A stretch of DNA of 64,000 bases from Bryopsis sp. KO-2023 (GCA_030272585.1 BSYQ01000006.1:3993001-4057000); one strand, 5' to 3'; counted from the first letter of the stretch, positions 13,303 to 22,603 are shown. Notes: generated by a model from the letters alone, not told the origin. Program-made: numbers and translations.

Positions 13303-14526
13303 CTCCCAGCTCCAGAGGAAAGGCTGCTGGAATGGCGACAGAAAGTCAATGGGGGAGCTTCAGGAAAGAAGGGTGGAAGGAATCAGACTTATGAAGGCCA
13401 AAGACCCAGGGGTTATTATAGTCCTTTACTGAACAAGGATCTGAACCTAGGAGAATGTTGGCACTGTGGGGTACCAGGTCATAGATGGGGAAGATGTCTT
13501 AAGAGAAAGACAGGAGTAACCTACAGCCTCCAATATAGAGCAGGCAATACCCCTTTGGTTGTACAGGCGAACCCAGACCAAGGGAACTCCAAGTCTCAGG
13601 GTCCTCAAATGAATATGGTAGAGGGGAAGACCTCTGGAGGGGAGAACAAGTACAGGATGGGGAATAAGCATGCCCTAATAGATGCTCAGGCATTCCTGGA
13701 CAGGACAGAATTACCTGTCCCCCTCAAAACATTCATGTTTTATTCCCCTGAACTCAGGGAGGCCATCAGAAGGGAGGCGGACTTGATGACTTCAGTGGAT
13801 GCTGGGGTAACCCAACCCCTCCACTTCGATCCGGAAACCTCTGGCCAGGAGGATGAAGACAAGGAGGTGGGCATGCTGGAGGTGGACACACTTCAGAGGG
13901 AAGCGGCCTCCAAGAACACCCCAGCAAAATGTACCATTAAAATCAAGGGGGAGGCATTGGAGGCAGTGGTGGACACGGGGGCCAGCCACAGCTGCATCTC
14001 CAGAGCCACAGTGGAGAAGCTTGGCCTGGTGGGCCAGGTCCAACCCTCCGAATGGGTTTTTAGGACAGCCAGTGGGGAGATAGCCACCTCTCTTGGGTAT
14101 CTCCCAAAAATATTTGTCAACATAGGAGGAACAGGCTCCCACAACTCTTTCATGGTGACAGACACAGACACCTGCTGTGTCCTGCTGGGGATAGACTTTC
14201 TTAAGTCGATCAGGGCCATGATAATGCTGGGACCACAGCAAATATTTTATCATAAAGGCAATGGGAAGATGGGAGCCATCTCTCTTAGGACAGAGGAGAA
14301 GCAAAGCCCGGGGACGGAGGAGGAAGTCCAGACTGCAGCCGGGAAGAAGAGGAAAGGAGAAAACTTGACCCCGGAGAAAAAGGTTAGATTCAACCCCACC
14401 ACCGAGACCATTCCAAAAGAAGCACCACACAGTCCTCTACCATCAGGATTCGGACAAAGGAGTACTCCAGCTACAGGGGTACAGAAAGATGGAGGAAGAG
14501 AAGGGCCCTCCCAGGATTTTCATTAG
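13303..14526 (+). CDS. gag-pro: Gypsy gag C-terminus (zinc knuckle) and aspartic protease, 5'-truncated
   Basis: The frame is open from the LARD junction to the stop at 14,524, so no start codon is present. A CCHC knuckle, CWHCGVPGHRWGRC, starts at 13,456. The knuckle binds genomic RNA during particle assembly. About 170 codons later VVDTGASHSCIS carries the catalytic DTG of a retropepsin, followed by the LLGIDFL segment that shapes the active site. The protease cuts Gag-Pol. The tail is Lys/Glu-rich and ends in a separate frame from RT. RT lies in the -1 frame, open from 14,388, so the two overlap by about 139 bases. I saw no canonical slippery heptamer, so the joining mechanism is open. The original gag reading frame was broken by the LARD element. 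Confidence 0.85.
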   Translation, partial: LPAPEERLLEWRQKVNGGASGKKGGRNQTYEGQRPRGYYSPLLNKDLNLGECWHCGVPGHRWGRCLKRKTGVTYSLQYRAGNTPLVVQANPDQGNSKSQGPQMNMVEGKTSGGENKYRMGNKHALIDAQAFLDRTELPVPLKTFMFYSPELREAIRREADLMTSVDAGVTQPLHFDPETSGQEDEDKEVGMLEVDTLQREAASKNTPAKCTIKIKGEALEAVVDTGASHSCISRATVEKLGLVGQVQPSEWVFRTASGEIATSLGYLPKIFVNIGGTGSHNSFMVTDTDTCCVLLGIDFLKSIRAMIMLGPQQIFYHKGNGKMGAISLRTEEKQSPGTEEEVQTAAGKKRKGENLTPEKKVRFNPTTETIPKEAPHSPLPSGFGQRSTPATGVQKDGGREGPSQDFH

Positions 14527-14558
14527 GGTCAGAGGTCAGGCCTGGTGATCTCAGGGGT

Positions 14559-16133
14559 GTGGCCACAGGGCTGCACAGGTTTACCACTAGAGGGGTGACA
14601 CCTCCAGAATCCATCCTGGTGTCACAAGAGGAGAAAGGAAAAACCTTTGCTGACTTAAATATAGGGGATAGTCTGGCAAGAGACGAAAGGAGAGCAGTGG
14701 AGAAGCTTTGCAAGTCTAGGAGGGAGGCCTGGTCTCTAAGTGAATACGAGATAGGCTCCTTTAGAAATCATAGTTACAAGATTGAAACTGGTACAGCTAG
14801 GCCTGTGGCAAAGAGGCAATATAGGGTTAGTGAATTCCAGAAGGGAGAGATAGAGAGGCAACTAGAAGGGTTACTAAAAGTAGGGGTAGTTAGACCCAGC
14901 CCAGGGTCACCTTGGTCTTCACCCACTCTCCTAGTCCCAAAGAAGGCACCAGGAAAATGGAGGTGGTGTGTAGACTTTAGAGATTTGAATGATTTAGTGG
15001 AGGCAGATCAGTACCCTCTGCCATTGATAGATGAATTGCTAGATGGGCTGGGAGGTAGGAAGTTTTATTCTAGTTTGGACCTTAGGTCAGGGTATTGGCA
15101 GTTGCCCTTAGCTGAGGAGGATAAGGGGAAAACAGCTTTTAGGACCTCCTCAGGGTTGTATGAATGGGTTAGGTGTCCTCAGGGACTCAAGACTATGCCA
15201 GAGGCCTTTCAGAGAGTTATGGACTCTTTGTTTGGCCACCTGGAAGGGGTCCAGGTCTACCTGGATGACATAGTCATCTTTAGCCACACCTTCCAAGAGC
15301 ATTTGGAAACTCTGAAGAAGGTGTTAGATATTCTAGAGAGGGAGGGGGCTAAGCTGTCCATAGAAAAGTGCTTTTTATTCCAGGAGGAGATAGAATACTT
15401 AGGGCACCACATCACTAAGGCTGGATTTAGCCCTCAGGAGGACAAAATGGCCTCCATAGCAAAGCTGAAGACTCCCACTACAGTTACCCAAGTCAGGTCT
15501 TTCTTGGGACTTACTGGATACTACAGGAGGCATGCCCCAGACTATGCAAGAAGGGCAGGAGCTCTCACAGAGCTCACTAAGGAAGGAGTCCCTTTTCTCT
15601 GGACCTGGAGATGTGAATATTCCTGGAGACTGCTGAAGAAGATGCTGACTACAGCCCCAGTGGTGACTACTCTCAGGAGGGAAGGGGAGGTGTTCTTATG
15701 CACCGACTGGAGTCAGTATGCTATAGCTGGAATACTGGGTCAGATTCAGGAAGGACAGGAGAAGGTAATAGCTTATTTTTCCAAAAAGAATAGTCAAACA
15801 GAAGCTAGGTATGCCCCTAGCCAGGGGGAGGCCATGGCTGTGATTAAGACTATCAGGAAATTTAGTTATTATCTGACAGGGAGGGAGTTTACTGTCTTTA
15901 CTGATTGTGGGGCCTTGTTCTGGCTTATGGGTTCTAGACACCTGAGCAATATGATGGCCAGGTGGGTCATAGAGTTACAGGGGTATAAAATTAAGGTGGT
16001 CCATAGACCTGGGAAGTTTCATGTCAATGCAGATGCATTGTCTAGACTAGTGATGAATAGAGAAAAGAAAAAGGAGGCACAGAGTCTACCTACAGTGTCA
16101 GATCATCTGCCTCTGGGGAGGAAGCTGAATTAG
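14559..16133 (+). CDS. pol: Gypsy reverse transcriptase and RNase H
   Basis: The ORF has about 524 codons. The start given is GTG; the frame is open further upstream to 14,388 and is probably entered by frameshift from gag-pro. RT motifs run in order: VPKKAPGKWRWCVDFRDLN (residues ~125-145), LDLRSGYWQLPL, PQGLKTMPEAFQ, and the catalytic YLDD at residue ~234. MPEAFQ replaces the usual APATFQ. RNase H starts near residue 380 (FLCTDWSQYAIAG) and ends with HRPGKFHVNADALSRL, the usual end of a gypsy RNase H. It copies element RNA into DNA and removes the RNA strand. The stop lies just before a DNA-transposon insertion but was there before it, because the target site itself reads TAGTAG. The ORF looks intact. 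Confidence 0.92.
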   Translation: MATGLHRFTTRGVTPPESILVSQEEKGKTFADLNIGDSLARDERRAVEKLCKSRREAWSLSEYEIGSFRNHSYKIETGTARPVAKRQYRVSEFQKGEIERQLEGLLKVGVVRPSPGSPWSSPTLLVPKKAPGKWRWCVDFRDLNDLVEADQYPLPLIDELLDGLGGRKFYSSLDLRSGYWQLPLAEEDKGKTAFRTSSGLYEWVRCPQGLKTMPEAFQRVMDSLFGHLEGVQVYLDDIVIFSHTFQEHLETLKKVLDILEREGAKLSIEKCFLFQEEIEYLGHHITKAGFSPQEDKMASIAKLKTPTTVTQVRSFLGLTGYYRRHAPDYARRAGALTELTKEGVPFLWTWRCEYSWRLLKKMLTTAPVVTTLRREGEVFLCTDWSQYAIAGILGQIQEGQEKVIAYFSKKNSQTEARYAPSQGEAMAVIKTIRKFSYYLTGREFTVFTDCGALFWLMGSRHLSNMMARWVIELQGYKIKVVHRPGKFHVNADALSRLVMNREKKKEAQSLPTVSDHLPLGRKLN

Positions 16134-16488
16134 TAGCATACTATGGATCCGATCACGATCTAATCGGTCGTGGATTGATCGGTCCGACCGATTAAATCGT
16201 GATCGGGTTTTTCCGATCAGATCGATCGCCGATCAAATCGGTTTGGCCGATCATCGATGGAGATCGGCCGATCACCAATCTGATCGGCTGACCGATTTAA
16301 TCGGCCAACTTTGATCGGCCGATCACGATCAAACCGATCAACGTCAGCCGATCAAGTGCCGACAGGTCGCGGCGCTTGATCGGGATCGGGATCGGGATCG
16401 GAGATGCCGATTAGATCGGATCATGATCGGTCAATTGATCGGTCCATCACAAATGCCGAGAAATCACCACCCGCAGGTGTTTCTGGGG

Positions 16489-16562
16489 TGCAAGGATTCG
16501 AACCTGGGACCTAACAGACTAGAGACAGACGCATTAACGCTTGGACCACTCGGAGCCACGGT
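16489..16562 (-). repeat. tRNA-like arm, minus orientation
   Basis: Read on the minus strand it carries a pol III A box (TGGCTCCGAGTGG) and a B box (GGTTCGAATCC) at tRNA-like spacing, and resembles a class II tRNA. The anticodon stem does not fold convincingly, so I read it as tRNA-derived, not a working tRNA. Its mirror copy lies at 16,644-16,720. Confidence 0.6.
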
Positions 16563-16643
16563 CACTAGGTCATCCGTGTCATTATATACCTCAGTTTGTC
16601 GGACTGACAGATCACGTATATAATGACACGGATGACCTACAAA

Positions 16644-16720
16644 CCGTGGCTCCGAGTGGTCCAAGCGTTAGTGAGTATGCTTCTAATCCGTTAGGTACCC
16701 GGTTCGAATCCTTCCACCTC
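16644..16720 (+). repeat. tRNA-like arm, plus orientation
   Basis: A box TGGCTCCGAGTGG is at 16,647 and B box GGTTCGAATCC at 16,701. With the minus arm it makes an inverted repeat of about 140 bases per side and a short loop near 16,600. The arms have diverged most in the anticodon region. Confidence 0.6.
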
Positions 16721-17182
16721 AGAAACACCTGCGGGTGGTGACTTGTCGGCATTTTCGCGAGACCGATCAATTCATCGATCAAATGATCAATACCGATCAT
16801 GATCGGATGCAGGTCCGATCACGATCGTCCGATCACGATCGTCCGATCACGATCACACCGATCAAGGTCAGCCGATGAAGTGCCGACAGGTCGCGGCGCT
16901 TGATCGTGATCGGGATCGTGATCGGAACAACCGATCAGATCGGTGATCGGCGAACCGATCACGATCACGATCAACATGTGATCGGACGATCAAGAGCACG
17001 ATCAACATTTGATCGGCCGATCACGATCACGATCACCGATCAGCCAAAAATGAAAAAAAAAAAAAAAAAACCGATCATTGCTAAAATCGGTTCTAGGACG
17101 CAGTTATGATGTCGGATTACTGCTGTGACCTAATATTACCTTAGTTTTGGAAGATCGATCAGATCCATAGTATGATTAGTAG

Positions 17183-17485
17183 GGTCTAGGAATAAGAGAA
17201 AGACTAGTCTAGGGGAGGACTAGTGGATTGCAAGGTTTGGTGAAATTTCTGGGACAGAGTCGATCAGGAAGCACAAGACGGGAGTTAGAAAAGATAAAGG
17301 TTAAATCCAAGAAACCTCCTGTAGAGGAAAGGGCCTCTGGGAGGAAACAAGTCCTGCTTAGGATTCTTAAGGGAGAAGCAGGCAGGGAAGAAGTAGATCG
17401 AGATAAGTTTCTCAGAGAACAGAACAGAGTTCAGTAAACGGGAATTTGAAGTTCGAAGTCAGGAGAGGAAATACTCGGAAAAGAA
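17183..17485 (+). other. Gypsy spacer with a short ORF
   Basis: A 69-codon ORF (17,228-17,437) with many Lys/Arg/Glu residues lies here. No domain was recognised, and it may be a decayed piece of coding sequence between RNase H and the next ORF. Confidence 0.3.
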
Positions 17486-17995
17486 ATGGATGCAACCCAA
17501 GCCGCCGCCCTTGCGCACATCATCGCTGTTTTGCTGGAGCTACTGGTGGATATGGAGGAATACGAGGAGGAACTGCGACACCGTCTGCTTGTGGGAGAGT
17601 TCCGGATGAACACTAGAGCAGGCAGGGAAGCTCGGATGAATGTCTCCAAACTCGCTCAGTACACGGAGACACTGATGACTTTGCGAGGATTGTTAGACCA
17701 GTTTCGATCAGGTGTTCCGGTTGGTCCAGGCCCTCTTAGGCCCCCGAGACAGCAGATAACGGCGATGTTGGCCCAGCCTATTGGGAACGCCGGAGGACAG
17801 GGAGGTGGAGGGGGTCCATCTAATAACCCCGCTGGCCTGCCGCGCTTTTACCCAGTGGCACGGGTGGAGGCAAGGTTCGAGGAGAACGGTGACGGCGACA
17901 TGCAGGAGGTGCCTCCGGAGGAGCCGATAGTGGTGTACTCCTCGGGAGAGGAAGAGAACACTAGAGATGTGGGGGCACCAGGCCCCAGTAGTTAA
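17486..17995 (+). CDS. Gypsy accessory ORF 1, unknown function
   Basis: The product has 169 residues from an ATG preceded by purine-rich sequence. The first ~85 residues are predicted to be helical (runs of Ala/Leu/Glu: AALAHIIAVLLELLVDMEEY). A Pro/Gly-rich middle and an acidic tail ending in a Ser/Glu cluster follow. No known retroelement domain was recognised. It lies between RNase H and integrase, where gypsy elements normally have no separate gene. It could be a structural or Gag-like protein. The coding-like composition and strand agree with the element, which supports a real gene. Confidence 0.5.
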   Translation: MDATQAAALAHIIAVLLELLVDMEEYEEELRHRLLVGEFRMNTRAGREARMNVSKLAQYTETLMTLRGLLDQFRSGVPVGPGPLRPPRQQITAMLAQPIGNAGGQGGGGGPSNNPAGLPRFYPVARVEARFEENGDGDMQEVPPEEPIVVYSSGEEENTRDVGAPGPSS

Positions 17996-18783
17996 GGGAT
18001 GTTTCTAGTGGCAGTTTGAGTGTGTGGATGATAGCCTGGAATGCAGGAGGGAAAGTTGAAGTCATGTCGGGGTTGAGAAGTGGTTCTGTAAGCAGGATTC
18101 TGCATTTTTCTTAAGTGATATAAGTTACCTCAGGAATAGTTAAGACTCCTGGAACAAATGAGTTCCACCTCTTAACAGAACACCAGTCTGAGTTTCTTTC
18201 AATCTACACTGAAAAACAGAAAACCACTCTGCTCACAGCCGGTCAATCTCTAAGGTAATTAAAGGAAGGTCTGAGGATTAGAAGTAGTCCCAGACAAACG
18301 TTCAGATTCTGTAGAGATCAGGTATCCTGAAAGAGGGAAACTCTCAGAATGGAGGACTACAGTCTCGGGTAAGACTGTACACACTTTGATTTATTATAAA
18401 TCAATCCCTGTGAGGACCTCATACACTAAGTCGAAAATGGTGTGGTGTTTGATCCAACCTAGAAGTTAAGGTCACTTAAGAGGAAAAGTGCCCTTTCCCA
18501 TAAACAGGACTGATAGTTCAAACTCTGGGATTAAACAACTGCATGTTAACTGGACTAAGAGATGACCTCTAAAGATTACAGCTTTCAGCCAGCTCACAGG
18601 CCAACTGTTACAGCTGTTTCAACCTGGAGGATTTTGTATTTAAGTGGAAACCCTTATTAACTAGAGGAGAGGGCAAACTTTGCTTTATCTACCCAGGATA
18701 AGCAACTTAAAGCAAAAGGATACCGGAGCTAAGAGGCTCTAAGTACAGACGTAAGGCATTTAAGTCGAGAAGGAAGTATACAG
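17996..18783 (+). other. Non-coding spacer before the integrase ORF
   Basis: These 788 bases are closed in all forward frames by frequent stops and hold no recognisable domain. The integrase frame opens only from about 18,733. The stretch may carry a promoter, an internal ribosome entry or a splice signal for the downstream ORFs, but I see no clear motif. Confidence 0.4.
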
Positions 18784-20205
18784 ATGCGGAAGTATGACAT
18801 CTGGAGGGACCCTTGCACCCTAAGTCTTTTGCAGAAAGACTTTGAGAAGTTTGCTGGATATTCCAGCCAAGAAAAGGCAGCAGCTAGGAAAAAGGAGGCT
18901 AGGTACATATGGGATTCGGAAACAGAACGAATGTTTCTGCAGGACGCGGGAGGAGATAAAAGGAGGGAGGTGCCAGTGGAGGCTAGGAGACAGGAGCTGA
19001 TTATAGAGGCACACATAGCAGTGGGACATGTGTCTGTGAAGGGAACTTTGGAGAAGCTCAGGGAGCACTACTTTTGGTATGGGATGGAAAAACAAACAAA
19101 AGAAACTTTAGGGAAGTGTGAGACCTGCCAGGAGATCAGGCCAAAGTTCCTGATACAGCCTAGATTGTTACAGACCCCAGCTGGACTTCCGTTCTATCAG
19201 TGGGGAATGGATACGTTTTCCATTAGGATGCCTGACACACAGGCTTTAGTGCATATTTTAGTGGTGGTGGACTATTTTACAAAATGGGCTGAGGCTGGAA
19301 TAGTGGATGCAAAAAGTCCAATTTTTATAGCTCAGTTTCTATTCCAGAACATCATCTGTAGGTTTGGGGTTCCTAGATTCTTCCTATTTGACAATGGGAC
19401 AGAGTTTAAGGGTTTAGTTTTAGATCTATGCAAGCAGGAGGGGATAGAGATTAAGAACACTAGTCCGAACCATCCCAGAACGAATGGACTGGCGGAGAGA
19501 TTAAATCAGACCCTGAAACAGGGAATAGTGGGTAGGCTAAAAGAAAAGCAGGCAGAAGAGACACCCACCACAGGTGCACTCTTATTTTCAGTAAAGGATT
19601 TACAGGGGGCTTTATTAGACAGTCTTAGAGACTATAATAGCAGGGTAAAAGAAACAACAGGGTACAGCCCTTTTGTATTAGTATATATTAGGAAGCAGGT
19701 GAATAAAAGAGACTGGGCAGCTTATCAGTTAGGACAACAACTAGAGGAGTCTCAGAGAGATTTAGGAGAAGGATCCCAACCTCAGGAAGGAGGCTCTGGA
19801 TCCCAGACTTTAGCTGAGAAAAGGGAAGAGGCAGTTTTATTAGATCCTGTGGTCCAGGAACTGCCAGTTTTGATCTCAGATAGGGAGTTAAAAGAGCTGA
19901 GTGAATTAAGAAAAAGGATGGAAGAAAGAGCTAAGGAATCAATAGGAACAGCTCAGTATAGGCAGCAGAGAAACTATGGTGAAAAACTTAAAGAAAAAGA
20001 AAGAATAGAAGCTCTTAAGATAGGGGATTCGGTTTTAGTTAGAATTAAGACTTCTAAGAAGCTAGTGGTTAAAGCTCAGGCAGGATTCCGAATAGAGGAA
20101 ATAGATAGAACAGGAGTTAGAGTTAAGGTCTCTAGGGGTACTCGACAGAGCCGGTGGGTGGCTCTAGAGGATGTCGCTGTACCCGGAGGAGAGCCTAGTA
20201 CTTAG
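18784..20205 (+). CDS. int: Gypsy integrase
   Basis: The ORF has 473 codons. An HHCC zinc-binding domain spans residues ~80-115 (HIAVGHVSV, then CETC). The DDE core follows: MDTFSI for the first Asp, FDNGTEF for the second, and NGLAERLNQ for the Glu. Second Asp and Glu are separated by 34 residues, one fewer than the usual 35. Residues 330-470 are charged and end in a region with GDSVLVRIKTSKK, resembling the GPY/F-type DNA-binding tail. It inserts the cDNA into the genome. All catalytic residues are present. It lacks a fused RT and has its own ATG, so it is either a separate protein or was separated from pol by later insertion of the 17.2-18.8-kb segment. Confidence 0.9.
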   Translation: MRKYDIWRDPCTLSLLQKDFEKFAGYSSQEKAAARKKEARYIWDSETERMFLQDAGGDKRREVPVEARRQELIIEAHIAVGHVSVKGTLEKLREHYFWYGMEKQTKETLGKCETCQEIRPKFLIQPRLLQTPAGLPFYQWGMDTFSIRMPDTQALVHILVVVDYFTKWAEAGIVDAKSPIFIAQFLFQNIICRFGVPRFFLFDNGTEFKGLVLDLCKQEGIEIKNTSPNHPRTNGLAERLNQTLKQGIVGRLKEKQAEETPTTGALLFSVKDLQGALLDSLRDYNSRVKETTGYSPFVLVYIRKQVNKRDWAAYQLGQQLEESQRDLGEGSQPQEGGSGSQTLAEKREEAVLLDPVVQELPVLISDRELKELSELRKRMEERAKESIGTAQYRQQRNYGEKLKEKERIEALKIGDSVLVRIKTSKKLVVKAQAGFRIEEIDRTGVRVKVSRGTRQSRWVALEDVAVPGGEPST

Positions 20206-20386
20206 GAGAGTACTTTAGGAAGGTTCTACGGAGAAGCTCGGACCAAACTAGTAGCGAGATATCCAAGGATAGAGAACAGTAGTGAGTGAGACGGGCTTAA
20301 AGGAGTGTTTTCGGGAGGTCATGGTTTAAGTTCTAAAAGATATTTCGTTAACGACGAAGACTTCGAAGGAAAGACTGGCAGGAACA
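20206..20386 (+). other. Short spacer between integrase and accessory ORF 2
   Basis: About 180 bases without an ORF or recognisable signal. Confidence 0.4.
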
Positions 20387-20803
20387 ATGTCCGAACAGCG
20401 GCTGAACGAGTGCATGGCGGCTGAAGTGCTCCGCCTTCGGACGGAGTTAGAAAAACAAAGAGTGGAGGTTACTAGGCGGCTCAAACGGGCCTTTGCAAAC
20501 GAAACCACCGCTGGGAGGACGGCGAGAGATTTACTCAGGCGCCAGAAAATCGCTCTACTGAGTAATTTAGAGAGTTTGGGAAGGATAGAGGACTTTCAAA
20601 GTCGACTGCGGAAAACTCAAGGGGAAGAGGAAATTCCGGAGGAGCGACTGCAGGAGGTGGTTCGCGAGAGGTCTAGGACTTCTGGGTGGCGACGACAGGA
20701 TTCGAACCAAAAACGGCGACTGGAAGTCGTGGGTGACATGCACGAGCAGGAGATTAAGCGAGCGAGAGGAGAGCGAGAGCGATGGGTTCGAAGTCACCGA
20801 TAG
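20387..20803 (+). CDS. Gypsy accessory ORF 2, basic helical protein, unknown function
   Basis: The product has 138 residues and is very rich in Arg, Glu and Lys, with heptad-like Leu spacing (LRLRTELEKQRVEVTRRLKRA), so a coiled coil is likely. The C-terminus is strongly basic and could bind nucleic acid. No family was recognised. It lies directly after integrase in the position where envelope-class or antisense genes occur in other gypsy elements, but it has no signal peptide or membrane segment, so it is not envelope-like. Confidence 0.45.
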   Translation: MSEQRLNECMAAEVLRLRTELEKQRVEVTRRLKRAFANETTAGRTARDLLRRQKIALLSNLESLGRIEDFQSRLRKTQGEEEIPEERLQEVVRERSRTSGWRRQDSNQKRRLEVVGDMHEQEIKRARGERERWVRSHR

Positions 20804-21052
20804 CGAAAGCGAGGGAGAGAAGGGAGGTTGAGACATCGGCAGGAGAGCTCTGGAGGATGTAGAACTCTGGTTGAGTGAGGGAGAATATTGGGAGACCCAA
20901 CATATAGATATGGAGTCAGCTTGAGAGGACATAGAGGAGTGTCTTAAACCCCAAGCCTCGAGGCATCGAATTCTTTCGACGGAGAAAAAGAAAACCAACG
21001 GAGCGGGAGGTTTTGCTTTTTGTTTAAAAAAAAAAAAAAAAGAGAAAAGAGA

Positions 21053-22372
21053 ATGGTTGAGTGGCGTCAAAGAGTGGAGGAAGCGATCGAGAGGATCGAG
21101 GCAGGGGCGGTGCAGTCCAGAGAGGGGGCTAGAGCACTGGAGGATTTATTTAGGGGAGAAGAGTCGTTGGCGGAGGAATATACTCGGAACCAGCTGAAAT
21201 GGCAGGAGGAGCGACAAAAGCTCATCCAGGAAAACTCCGCCCTTCGACAGGCTGCAAGTGAGGGAGATGCGGGTTCTTCTAGTTCTGCTGCTCAGGTGAT
21301 ACTCCTGCAGCATGAACGGGATCAGCTGCTCTTACGAGTGGTTGAACTGGAGGAGTCGCTTCAGGCGGCTCAAGCCAGTATCGCCTCGGAGGACTTGGAA
21401 ACGGTGAGGTTGCGACAGGAAGTCGTGGATCTCAAGGGGCAGCTGAGGCAGACGGATGCAGGAAAACGGCAGATGGAGGAACAGAGAACCGCGAGAGGAT
21501 TCAGAGTCGACGACAGCGATGACGATCACAACAGCGGCGGGGATGGAGAAGAGCATGGAGGGAATAGAGGAGATGGGGATGATATCGATCATGGTGGAGA
21601 CAGAGAAGGAGGAGGATCTGGCAGAGTGGGAATCAGTGGAGGTGTTGCTGGAGAGGAAAGGAACGAAGGAGTGGAGGACCAGGACAGGATTGATCCCACG
21701 GGAGGACGAGAGGGAGGTAGTCAAGGTGGCAGCGGAATCAGAGAGAGGGCGGATCACAATGATGGAGATGGAGGAACGGATGCAGGGATCGATCAAGCAC
21801 AGATCAAAGAGGAGGAGGACAATCCCGGCGGGGACTGGGTTGATGGGAACTGCTTTTTCTGCAGATCGCGAAATGCAGTGAAACCCATCGGCGGGGCATG
21901 TTCTCGGCACCAAGCCTGTCACCGGATTGGTTGTCGAGACCGTGCTTGGTTGGCGGGGAGCTTGGAGCTGGACATGAATGAAGGGGGCATGGGAACCTTT
22001 CGCAGGATATACGCTCCCGAATCGTCGATCGCACCGCCGGCAAACTTCTCCGATCAGACATGTTCTCTATGTCGATTGATCGGAGGAGCAAATCATTTCC
22101 GCTCCATCTACCCGGCAACCTCTCGACCCCGTCTGGAAATCAACCGCGCCACGCATCGAGCTCGAAGTCATGTGCGAGCGGATCAGTTCCCAGGAGCGTG
22201 GGTCGACAATGAGCAGCAGAGCCATCCAGTGGAGACCCTCCTGGATGAGAGATTGATCGAAATCCATGGAGCTACCACTCCTCCACTCTCCCGAAAGAGG
22301 ACTGCTCGAAAAGGAGCAACATCAGCAGCTGCAGCATCCAGCAAACGACAAAGGGGACCCAGTGGCAGCTAG
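21053..22372 (+). CDS. Gypsy accessory ORF 3, coiled coil plus Cys/His cluster, unknown function
   Basis: About 439 residues from ATG 21,053; upstream codons in frame come from a poly(A) run and were not chosen as the start. Residues ~1-150 form a long Glu/Gln/Leu-rich coiled coil. Residues ~155-270 are a Gly/Asp/Glu-rich disordered linker. Residues ~275-350 have paired cysteines and histidines: CFFC, CSRHQACHRIGC, then CSLC, spaced like zinc-binding loops. The C-terminus is basic and ends KRQRGPSGS. It resembles ORF 2 in start and style, so the two may be related or once joined. No known family was recognised. A chromatin-reader or RNA-binding role is only a guess from the Cys/His pairs. Confidence 0.5.
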   Translation: MVEWRQRVEEAIERIEAGAVQSREGARALEDLFRGEESLAEEYTRNQLKWQEERQKLIQENSALRQAASEGDAGSSSSAAQVILLQHERDQLLLRVVELEESLQAAQASIASEDLETVRLRQEVVDLKGQLRQTDAGKRQMEEQRTARGFRVDDSDDDHNSGGDGEEHGGNRGDGDDIDHGGDREGGGSGRVGISGGVAGEERNEGVEDQDRIDPTGGREGGSQGGSGIRERADHNDGDGGTDAGIDQAQIKEEEDNPGGDWVDGNCFFCRSRNAVKPIGGACSRHQACHRIGCRDRAWLAGSLELDMNEGGMGTFRRIYAPESSIAPPANFSDQTCSLCRLIGGANHFRSIYPATSRPRLEINRATHRARSHVRADQFPGAWVDNEQQSHPVETLLDERLIEIHGATTPPLSRKRTARKGATSAAAASSKRQRGPSGS

Positions 22373-22603
22373 AGAGAGGGTAAATTTCTGGGAGAGTAGA
22401 AATTACATAAAAAAATAAAAATAAATAAATAATAATAAATAAAAATTGGATAACAGTGAAGAGGGGGATTCCCTTTGTGAAAGGGTGTTATTACTGGGTT
22501 ATCAAAGAGGTGTGGATTTTGGCCAAAATTTTATAAGGCTTTCTTTTTCATATCGTTTTCTCGAATTGAGAAAATAAGAGGGGGATTCTAAAAAAAAAAA
22601 AAA

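Larger units (their letters stand above)
16137..17174. mobile_element. hAT-like non-autonomous DNA transposon, GATC-rich
   Basis: The element is 1,038 bp. It starts CATACTATGGATC and ends with its inverse complement, and is flanked on both sides by ATTAGTAG (16,129-16,136 and 17,175-17,182). The 8-bp duplication is typical of hAT transposons, so the assignment rests on duplication length and short terminal repeats. The body is dominated by CGATC/GATCG words in both orientations, with a direct repeat of about 40 bp (16,348-16,390 and 16,874-16,915). It has no transposase. A central palindrome contains two tRNA-like arms. It sits between RNase H and integrase of the gypsy element. Confidence 0.75.

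Noticed and set aside
16489-16720. Functional tRNA genes
   Set aside because: The A and B boxes are good but the anticodon stem and acceptor ends do not pair properly, and the two copies differ at the anticodon.
17129-17140. TAATATTAC, the geminivirus-type origin nonamer, inside the hAT-like element
   Set aside because: No flanking GC stem and no Rep-like gene; a 9-base match in AT-rich DNA is expected by chance.
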